A DNA stretch of 64,000 nucleotides. It comes from Antedon bifida (Eukaryota; Echinodermata; Crinoidea; Comatulida; Antedonidae). The stretch spans positions 14,823,001-14,887,000 of the forward strand of contig OY727095.1 in NCBI GenBank assembly GCA_963402885.1, read 5' to 3'. Both the position numbers and the translations under genes were made by a program. The notes beneath the pieces were generated by a model, which worked only from the letters and a program-made list of their open reading frames with translations, was not told where the DNA came from and did no database searches. Shown one piece after another: positions 60,301-64,000 of this stretch (positions are counted from its first letter, which is position 1; each line of letters begins with the position of its first letter).

Positions 60301-60763
60301 GGCCCATCTCAAGTTTGTAAACTGCATCCCAAATATCTTTGATCTCCGTACCCAGGTCATCATAATGAGAAATCACCCTTTGTAAATCGCTTTGGTCACT
60401 TTCACTCAAGGCCTGAAACAACTGTCTTCTATACTGCGACAACTTTTCTTCATCAGCATTGTGAATGTTGTTGTCCTTTATGTACTGAATTACCAGCTGT
60501 TCAGCACCCTTTAACTGTGTTACTTTAGCGATATCCAGTAAGAGGTTGACTTTATGTTGTGTTATCGTTTTGTTGTCACTGAGTTTATTGATTAAAAAAT
60601 TCTCTGTGAAAGAAGTAGGCCTAGACTTGGTATTAAGTTTGATTTGGAAATGAGCAGGTACATGACCAAAGAGGCAGAATCTTAACCACTTGTATTTTTC
60701 TCCTTCATAGTATTTACTAAAATCCAATTTCAATTGTATGAATTCTTCTTGAAGGTCTCCCAT
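40087..60763 (-). CDS. Membrane-anchored DED-ZU5-UPA-DED protein (FIIND-like), 10 exons
   Basis: Coding exons on the minus strand, 5' to 3': 60763-60223, 59157-58628, 58134-58000, 57277-57121, 55191-55162, 51024-50818, 50338-49793, 48311-48258, 47398-47309, 40328-40087. Each internal boundary has AG/GT and matching phase, and the sum is 2532 nt, i.e. 843 residues. The order is DED-like module 1 (1-181), ZU5 (about 182-320), UPA (about 325-455), linker, hexapeptide repeats (about 466-533), DED-like module 2 (534-715), a charged helical stretch (734-763), two membrane segments (about 767-786 and 792-812) and a cytosolic-type tail. ZU5-UPA proteins (PIDD, UNC5, NLRP1/CARD8 FIIND) act as switches in death and inflammatory signalling. 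The HFS self-cleavage triplet is at residues 311-313. Role inferred: a membrane-tethered death-fold adaptor. The start could lie further upstream, because an acceptor precedes the ATG (exon from 60782). Not confirmed by transcripts. Confidence 0.75.
41110..41532. mobile_element. Foldback MITE with ~80-bp arms
   Basis: The left arm CAAAGTTCTTGTTTCTGC, continuing through AATAAAATATTTATTG and ACTAGTA to GATGA-type words, is mirrored at 41445-41532 (GCAGAAACAAGAACTTTG). The interior is AT-rich and non-coding. It lies in the last intron of the main gene. Confidence 0.75.
41728..41932 (-). repeat. 3' LTR of the intact Ty3-type element
   Basis: 205 bp with TGTTAT...ATAACA ends. The adjacent polypurine tract AGGAGGGAGA (minus strand, 41933-41942) marks it as the 3' LTR. 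Confidence 0.95.
42117..46184 (-). CDS. gag-pol: Gag-pol polyprotein of the intact Ty3-type element
   Basis: The frame is open from 46274; the likely start is the ATG at 46184 (MAEAEP), giving about 1,355 residues. In order it has a gag region, two CCHC knuckles (CSNCGTDHPSRQC and CKNCGKSNHWARKC, about 45420-45510), aspartic protease (DTGAQANLI, about 45140-45165), RT (IADDLL, about 44275-44290) and RNase H (QCDASQKGLG, about 43840; HTDHQP). Integrase has an HHCC finger (HKQHQG...CDLCQTY, about 43090-43210) and the core D/D/E (DYYTAYVWV, SDNGPQ, then GNGRAER). Gag and pol share one frame with no shift. All catalytic residues I can check are present. The C-terminus is Pro/Thr-rich and ends PPKLRD. 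Confidence 0.93.
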   Translation of the reverse strand: MAEAEPTNQPVIAPLGLQGVTMPKVEFDSPSVLEQFKHFKETVEMAFAGPLSTIQEEQKVSYVMLWMGEKAMKIRRGWSLTEQEKNNLPKHWEKFEAFIQPKTNFNLARWNFRSLKQKQKESIDAYVARVEILLKECEYPDEQHDQHILEAIKFGTNSEDVQKKLFRQAKTYTHSDAIKYIQSKEAADKQFNELQRVSKNGTTVEEIKQNTNYGKRHSQLKLIKNCSNCGTDHPSRQCPAFGKECKNCGKSNHWARKCRAKQFNKTTQDRQYNQKRPNKGKQYRRTQEITIEDSDDPTNYGFEEVTIREIQFNDIDGKDTQLATIKLSTPNGQMLLRGKVDTGAQANLINYKTYTQLFGKQYTIKKTNTILTGYGGRKFQNHGEITVDTEHNSHIVNKTKFQVSSYGNNLFGLKLCKALGIVRILCDDQCIDCNGHFDVCEVSERKTDKKEEVIQQHKDIFTGIGCMKTPYKIKLSNEATPVVNPVRKMPDVLKIPLRKELDRLLDLDIIRQMDEPTEWVNSIVLVTKPDKTLRICLDPRNLNKYIQRPHHYTQTLDEVLPRLSGCQHFSTFDVRSGYWNIPLHEDSQALTTFNTIYGRFCFKRLAFGLSSSQDLFQREMDALFQNIPNVYCIADDLLVAAETRQEHDKAVTDIFRTCRTSGIKLNSEKCRYLQDSVKFFGHMLSKEGMRPDPSKVKAISKLKAPTDRQELMSLLGLINYLSKFLKLAPLTDPIRRLLQKDTVFKWTNTHDDALTKIKKRIQDAPTLAYFDSKEEITIQCDASQKGLGAVLMQNDRPVHYASKSLTNAESNYSNIERELLAVVWSVKYFRTYVFGKHFTIHTDHQPLESIQKKDLSKMPTRLQRLMLQLQGYNGKIKYVPGKQVPIADCLSRCIETKGEPFTYPDMNVQVHEVTNMAPFVIDNIREKTKTDTVLQALIPYIVEGWPTQKNQCNEFTHAYWQHRSELAIYDGIVIKGQRIVIPTSMRKKLLGILHKQHQGIEKTRLRARQSLYWPGLNADIEQMITDCDLCQTYQRNQKKPPIIPIYANTPMQHIGIDLFEIQNQNFLICVDYYTAYVWVDKLSSTNSKAVYTKLDQTFSMFGYPETMISDNGPQLVSSEFEEYCRQHEIIHTTSAPYHQSGNGRAERNIATVKQLLKKSTLTDMNEILCVLRDTPISTDIPSPFTLMFGHRNIKTNLPAINNTPNSVAKQYGENLQKRTAAYEGQPTDTSTSIYIGQPCRFQTKPNSTWTPATVITQHSPRKYTVQTASGSQYTRDRINIKPDKPKPVPPATQENNKPQLSENPPPPQNVETPRQELTTSINKDQEPQTETRKLPPLAIHDRPKRICKQPPKLRD
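46606..46618 (-). promoter_or_regulatory. Primer binding site, complementary to tRNA-Trp 3' end
   Basis: The minus strand reads TGGTGACCCCGAC directly after the 5' LTR. Its complement GTCGGGGTCACCA equals the 3' end of animal cytosolic tRNA-Trp plus CCA, as I recall that tRNA. The match is 13 nt and ends at the next base. Confidence 0.75.
46619..46823 (-). repeat. 5' LTR of the intact Ty3-type element
   Basis: Identical to the 3' LTR over all 205 bp. It is followed directly (minus strand) by the primer binding site and followed on the genome side by GTGAA. Confidence 0.95.
46920..47000 (+). repeat. LINE 3' tail fragment
   Basis: TTTTTACCTGGCAATAAATG followed by AATGAATGA is the kind of 3' tail, ending in a short tetranucleotide repeat, left by CR1/L2-type LINEs. 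No coding part is visible upstream. Confidence 0.4.
47309..48311 (-). other. Two short exons before the membrane segment (48311-48258, 47398-47309)
   Basis: The first (54 nt) has a strong acceptor (CCCCTACTTTTTCACAG) and donor GTAGGA; it encodes a polar 18-residue linker. The second (90 nt) has donor GTGAGT and encodes a highly charged stretch (MKKVIIEEQERKLEAK) that looks helical. Both are phase 1 to 1, like their neighbours. A TTAA MITE (47597-48230) lies between them, only 28 bp from the first exon's donor. Confidence 0.6.
47597..48230. mobile_element. TTAA-flanked MITE, copy 2
   Basis: TTAA at 47597-47600 and 48227-48230; ends AGCCCCCTTCCCT and (reverse complement) AGACCCCTTCCCT. It is nearly identical to copy 1 along its length apart from a short indel near the middle. 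It lies in an intron of the main gene. Confidence 0.88.
48400..49700. other. Intron of the main gene; no separate gene
   Basis: The interval holds a possible hAT-type terminus CAGTGCCGTAGCCAG (48647-48661) and G- or C-rich runs (48580, 49080). Two related blocks at about 49150-49240 and 49265-49350 share GTCCTG, TTATAATTTTGTTTCATAT and GCAATTTCC with AGCAG-TTTATTTTT. Confidence 0.45.
49793..50338 (-). other. Exon: DED-like module 2
   Basis: This exon has 546 nt, phase 1 to 1, acceptor TTATTTTCAG and donor GTAATT. It aligns with module 1 over its full length: YRCLRFLLF, NDLLNKLEDKGLISPTNVNL (a DED-like helix 4-5 signature), then LYRKQLFKTL, VWDAVLHLE and DNPDKI. Two linked copies in one protein suggest an internal duplication. 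Intact throughout. Confidence 0.75.
50818..51024 (-). other. Exon: ten GVSSGx hexapeptide repeats
   Basis: Sixty-nine codons in phase 1 to 1. An 18-bp unit (CAGGTGTGTCTTCTGGTA type) repeats about ten times, giving GVSSGT, GVSSGA, GVSSDA and similar units, then GAWNRGIRQ before the donor GTAATA. It is Ser/Gly-rich, probably a flexible and possibly O-glycosylated or phosphorylated spacer between UPA and module 2. As an in-frame minisatellite it is expected to vary in copy number. The acceptor (GGTACAG at 51025) is only moderately convincing. Confidence 0.6.
51094..51356 (+). mobile_element. tRNA-derived SINE, copy 2
   Basis: Same family as 29111-29356: A box 51103-51113, B box 51147-51157, then a long A tail (about 51325-51356). 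It lies antisense in an intron of the main gene. The foldback element begins 25 bp beyond its tail. Confidence 0.9.
51381..54730. mobile_element. 3.35-kb foldback element with ATGGCGGCCAT subrepeats
   Basis: The two ends TAGTATCCC...GGGATACTA are inverted copies, and homology between the arms can be followed inward block by block. GGGAAAAAATTAGAAACAAGTG and the AAAATGGCGGCCAT subrepeats match first. The GAAGCATGGCCAA block then pairs at 52460/53560, AATACACTGGG at 52566/53500 and ATCTAGCTGCTCATCT at 52730/53440, leaving only a short centre near 53.05 kb. The outer parts of both arms consist of tandem units of about 150 bp. Target duplication is TA or ATA. Long, internally repetitive arms are typical of Foldback/Galileo-type elements. 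No transposase frame was found. Confidence 0.75.
54881..54995 (+). mobile_element. 5S rRNA-like SINE head or 5S pseudogene
   Basis: The sequence aligns end to end with animal 5S rRNA as I know it: TTGTCTGATCACC, AAAGTTAAGCAATGTT, ACCTGGTTGGAGCTTGGATGGGAGACC, then GTGCTGTA. The internal control region (A and C boxes) is the best preserved part. Many substitutions rule out a functional 5S gene. A further about 130 bp of unique-looking sequence follows, as in SINE3-type elements, but no second copy is in the window to confirm a SINE body. Confidence 0.7.
55225..56712 (+). mobile_element. Family-1 element, nearly full-length dispersed copy
   Basis: It starts ACTAGATTTGAACTC, lacks the first stem-loop and GTTATCCGC motif through a short deletion, and otherwise follows the array units block by block. 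TGACGTCA lies at about 55600, 55775, 55954 and 56141. A (GAT)n tract at 56646-56666 and the 3' hairpin AGTTATCC-TGCAACTTCGTTGC-GGATAACT (56683-56712) close it. It lies in an intron of the main gene. Confidence 0.8.
57121..58134 (-). other. Two exons of the UPA domain (58134-58000, 57277-57121)
   Basis: The first exon (135 nt, phase 0 to 0) carries MYKDMKVTVTVSKQEW and has an intact duplicate at 4618-4761. The second (157 nt, phase 0 to 1) carries ANDLWRTEPYKTF and then a lysine run coded by 15 consecutive A (57204-57218), followed by KVLKATVLLSQES. Together with the end of the ZU5 exon this makes about 130 residues, the usual UPA size. The A-run is a likely site of sequencing or replication slippage, and one base more or less would end the frame. 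Confidence 0.65.
57511..57644. repeat. Small inverted-repeat element
   Basis: CTATCAAACT (57511) pairs with AGTTTGATAG (57635-57644). Inside, AATGTGATGTGCCCATAT pairs with ATATTTGGGTACATCACATT, and ATATCACTACCATATTTGGG is repeated once in tandem. Probably a small MITE. Confidence 0.6.
58628..59157 (-). other. Exon: ZU5 domain with HFS triplet
   Basis: The acceptor is TTCTCTAG at 59158 and the donor GTAATT at 58627; the frame is open over 176 codons. ZU5 hallmarks include LEVHQGAIEKGE, then SPIVKCGPEGTIFHKPCLLSF and finally CYITLNHFSFYGLMG. The HFS codons are 58760-58768 (residues 311-313). In PIDD and FIIND proteins the peptide bond before this Ser is broken autocatalytically. The exon also encodes the start of UPA (GKMLANDEYQL). 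A broken duplicate is at 5698-5878 and 12415-12470. Confidence 0.82.
59611..59754. repeat. Imperfect hairpin element in intron 1
   Basis: ACAAATAATGCAAAAGT on the left pairs with ACTTGTGCATTATTTGT on the right, with further pairing (CATTAGTGGA / TCCACTAACG) toward the middle. Probably a decayed foldback MITE. Confidence 0.5.
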
Positions 60764-60782
60764 CTCATTGCTTGTTTTCAGT
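60223..60782 (-). other. Exon: DED-like module 1 (start exon)
   Basis: The ATG at 60763 opens MGDLQEEF; the acceptor TTTCACAG ends at 60783, so an upstream exon or 5' UTR exon is possible (frame open to 60782). The first about 90 residues resemble a death-effector fold: KWLRFCLFG, then FLINKLSDNKTITQ and NLLLDIAK-type helices. The second half has a recurring YRRQLFQAL...WDAVYKLE...EDNPEKI...LG pattern. It ends in phase 1 at the donor GTATGC. Module 2 (49793-50338) is its clear paralogue. Confidence 0.7.
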
Positions 60783-62370
60783 CTGTGAAAGTTAACAAAA
60801 TCAAATATTAATTGACATTTTAATGATGAAATATAATTTCACTTTTTAAAAATAATGTCATGGGGAAAATTACATAAATAAATAAAGATATAATTGGCAA
60901 AAAGCTTTAAAAAAAACATTTAATGTACTATGCTGTATGGTTAAAGTCAATAAAATTATACAAAGGTACAGTGAAAATGTGGATGCCATATAATTATATT
61001 GTTATTTGATTATTGTTATGAAATTAATTAATAGAAACGGATATAAATAGCCTATATACATCCATATCTTGAATAATAATAGTTCATTCTTATATAGCGC
61101 TCTACAAGCAAGCTTCTCTAAGCGCTGAACATTATTACCCCATTCATTTTTTTGGATCAAACACGTATGGAAACATACTCCCATAATGCAGCTAGAATGA
61201 CCAAAATAGAGGGACAATTAGTTCTAATCCAATAAATCATTGTTTCTATCCAGGTTTTATAAACATTTTCATTGAATTGTGAGATACAGTTCATATTATA
61301 ACCCAGCCCTAAAACTTTATTTATCTCAAGATGAAGTCGATGGATACAGTGTATAATCTAGATCCCACAGAGCTATACTTTTAACATGAGACTGGTTGTA
61401 CATTAAACTGCTCCTATACAATCAACATGAATTTTGTAAGAAATATTTCTTGTTTCATATTGACTAAATGTTATTTTATTTAGTATAAGATGTTGCCTAT
61501 TAGGTTTAATTATTTAATGACACAGACTCATGTGTTTCTTGCTGTGAACAGCAATTACACTGACTGGCGCAGAAGGCACAAAGTCACCATTTGGAGTTGG
61601 TTGGCGTAAAACTGGCTAGCATAAAACCGTTAACAAAACCATTTGATTTATGCCCATGCTCTCTATAAATTTTCTGCACTAATGCTCTACCATAATCTAG
61701 TAATTGCCATGTAATTGATAACATAATGTAATATCAATAGCAGGCATAACAATAGTAAGTTTTATATTGAATCTATTCAATAAAATTCATACTACTATAG
61801 CATCATTGACCTAAAAAATGACAATACAAAAACACCCCTGGATAAGATAAACACAATTTGCAATGCTGCATTGAGTAATTTAAGTCTTAGTGCCAGGAAC
61901 TACATGTTACCTGAAAATTATGCAAAAACAGTTCATAAAATATATCAATGAATGCATTAATTGTATGTATGTATTAATTGTCATGGTAACGCAGTACGTC
62001 ACAAAAATACTTTTTTCTGCATTATTTCCTTTTCAATTCTCAAACAAACTGTAAATCAACTTTATAAAAATTGGATTTACAATTTTTTATTGCACATTAT
62101 TGCTACACTATAAACTTAAGGTTAGAGTATGTTGTTTAATGCAAAAATATATGCAATTTTGGGTTCGTCTTTAAGACAAGCTCTATGTTCTTAACATGGA
62201 CAATAATCTATTTTTTTTTTTCAAATTAGTTTTCCAAAGTAGTCTGTTTTAAAGTACATTTTAAAAGCCCTCCAGGAAAGACATTTAGAAAAATTGTGAC
62301 AATATATACAATACTTATTAATTATTTATTTATTGATTTGGATGTAACAAATTTGTACAACCATAAATTT
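60783..62370. other. Upstream of the main gene; no gene recognised
   Basis: AT-rich, no convincing exon or promoter element. It may hold the promoter or an untranslated first exon of the main gene, but nothing in the sequence fixes one. Confidence 0.45.
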
Positions 62371-62701
62371 ACACAAACCAACAGTGGTGTTGGTAGTCTA
62401 TGAGTGCTAGCTTACCTGGATAAACCGACAATAGCCCTTTCTCCTCGAAGAGCGAGATACACCTCGAAAAGTAGAAACTTTCATTGAACACCCCCCTCCA
62501 CAAGTGGTATAGTCCATGAACTATGCCCTCAGGTGGGAGCCTCCCCACAAACCACCATCATCATTTCGCAAGACCTCTTGTCTGAGGGGATGGTGGGAGG
62601 GCGTTTATCCAGGTAAGCTAGCACTCATAGACTACCAACACCACTGTTGGTTTGTGTAGTCTATTTCGTGCCTAGCTTACCTGGATAAACCGACAATAGC
62701 C
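62371..62701. repeat. Perfect 55-bp inverted repeat plus direct repeat
   Basis: 62371-62425 and 62603-62657 are exact reverse complements (55 of 55). The sequence GCTTACCTGGATAAACCGAC, continuing AATAGCC, at the inner side of the left arm occurs again in direct orientation at about 62674-62701. The 177-bp loop is GC-richer and partly self-complementary (CCTCAGGTGGGAG / GATGGTGGGAGG). Combined inverted and direct terminal repeats are seen in DIRS-type and other tyrosine-recombinase retroelements. Confidence 0.8.
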
Positions 62702-62939
62702 AGAATAGCACCGGACTAGATACTAGTCGGCGGTGGGAGACAAGTTACAAAGAGCTTTGTGTATCCATTACCTTCAGCTCAGCTGTGGCTACTGGTGTGA
62801 TGTTTGTGGAGATAACAATGGGGTGACGTGAATGCTGACTGTGTTCGCCACCTAGCTGGCACTACCTGCATACAACACCTATGCAACCACATGCAACTGA
62901 TGCATGTGAATTGATGGTGGAGGAGTGACTGATAAAGTG

Positions 62940-63430
62940 CATAACTCAATTTCCGTTGTTGACTTTGCACGTGGTCGACTCATAGGAATTCGAGTACAGT
63001 TGGAACCGTCCGGTTAACCAATGCCTGCAGGCCCTCTTCCTCCGGTACCTCATGCTCTTGCGCATGCTCCTCGTCGGAGAGCGTGACCATCGTCGTGTCA
63101 CTTTCGTAACCTCTGACAATGGACGGACCCTCAGACACAGATGCCTGAGGTGGGGGCCGTAGTTCTGTATATGGAACTGGGGAAGGGCCGATGAGAGGAG
63201 AGGATACAGAGGGCATCTCCCTCTGCAATGCTCTCACTGCTGCTGCGATGGCCTAAAGAACTGCCGGGGACAGAGCATCCGGGTCTGTAGAAGCCGCAGC
63301 GGGTGCAGCCATAGCGAGAGGAGCATCATCATGTACGAGTGTAGGATGATGAACACAGTCAGCAATTCGCGAGCAGTCAAGCATCTTGCTAGGAAATGGT
63401 TCCTATTACTAGCCACATAAAATGACACTC
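62940..63430 (-). pseudogene. Possible gag-like remnant of a retroelement
   Basis: The minus strand reads an Ala/Pro-rich segment, a stop, then AIAAAVRALQREMPSV, a Pro-rich stretch, an acidic run (SDEEHAQEHEVPEEE) and ALVNRTVPTVLEFL before another stop. Composition (54-58% GC by eye, higher than its surroundings) and layout resemble a gag-like protein, possibly of a DIRS-type element. No enzymatic domain is in the window. Confidence 0.3.
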
Positions 63431-64000
63431 AAACCTAAACCAGATGTTAGGAAGGAGAGTGCAACTCGTGCCAGCATTCATGCGGTTTCATTGTGATGAA
63501 TGCTAAGAGGCGACAAAAGTATGGGCCTAGCCTGAAGGCCCACCTGGAGTATTAGAGTGACTAGATCGATACTGACGTCCCAACAGGAACAAGGGCCTTT
63601 ACTGGAGGCCAGTTTAATCTCATGCACTCAATAGACTGTTGAGATGCAGAAACGCTCAACCATCATTGAATATCGGTATGATTGCCCCTAAGGCATACCA
63701 GAAGCCTGACATGGTGCAGGCCTGCAGACCTGACTCAACCAGGTAGAGCAGGAAGGCGCATACCTGACCCAAACTTAACAGGGTCTATCGGTTGGCGCTG
63801 GCACCATTGAGTAATGTTTTGGTCGGCTAATATATTATAGACGGTGAGGGAGATTCCTGTTGGGATTCTATCGCGAGGGCGGCCCGCCATCTAGATACCC
63901 CTAGAAGGCAATAGATGTGCATCATGTCATGACCTACCTAAGAGGACGAAGTTGATGTCCCAGCTGGGAACCTGGGCCTCCAATGAAGGCCGTTCTCTAA
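63431..64000. other. GC-richer right edge, repeat-like, no gene
   Basis: Related phrases recur: GACGTCCCAACAGGAAC followed by GGGCCTTTACTGGAGGCC (63575-63612), and GATGTCCCAGCTGGGAAC followed by GGGCCTCCAATGAAGGCC (63953-63991). The block probably belongs to the same element as 62371-63430 and continues past the window. Confidence 0.4.

Overview
This 64 kb window is AT-rich, intron-containing animal DNA packed with repeats. The many AGGCCTAG/TAGGCCTA palindromes, the SURL/Mag-like Ty3 element, a 5S-like SINE and the ZU5/UPA/death-fold gene suggest an invertebrate deuterostome, most likely an echinoderm or other ambulacrarian. That is an inference; no taxonomic marker gene is present.

Main gene. 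One minus-strand gene runs from about 60.78 kb to 40.09 kb. I assembled ten coding exons by hand from splice signals. Every intron phase agrees and the exons sum to 2532 nt (843 codons plus stop). The order is death-fold (DED-like) module 1, ZU5, UPA, ten hexapeptide repeats, DED-like module 2, a short helical stretch, two membrane segments and a short tail. ZU5-UPA is the same unit as the autoproteolytic FIIND of NLRP1/CARD8 and the ZU5-UPA part of PIDD. The His-Phe-Ser tripeptide at which those proteins self-cleave is present. This architecture is the best candidate here for an undescribed system. A broken duplicate of its ZU5/UPA exons lies at 4.5-5.9 kb plus 12.4 kb, split by a 6.5 kb composite insertion.

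Mobile DNA, left to right: a 5'-truncated LINE split by a TTAA-flanked MITE (1.4-3.4 kb; MITE sisters at 4.85 and 47.6 kb); a head-to-tail array of five roughly 1.2-1.6 kb elements rich in TGACGTCA (6.1-12.3 kb; dispersed copies at 22.8 and 55.2 kb); an intron-containing hAT-type transposase gene (12.9-14.7 kb); a nested inverted-repeat element with AAGTCGGCC subrepeats (17.25-21.08 kb); a second family with similar end architecture (24.56-25.24 kb); a 60-bp minisatellite (27.1-27.9 kb); a tRNA-like SINE (29.1 kb, sister at 51.1 kb); a truncated, internally inverted Ty3 copy (30.5-33.0 kb); a 3 kb satellite of 62-bp units (36.6-39.6 kb); an intact Ty3/Mag-like element with identical LTRs (41.7-46.8 kb) in the last intron of the main gene; a 3.35 kb foldback element (51.4-54.7 kb) and a 5S-like SINE (54.9 kb) in another intron; and a perfect 55-bp inverted repeat beside gag-like remnants at the right edge (62.4-63.4 kb).

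The introns of the main gene have collected most of the young insertions while its exons stay open. No CRISPR array, tRNA gene or functional rRNA gene was seen. Exon boundaries and domain names come from reading by eye and have not been tested by RNA data or profile searches.
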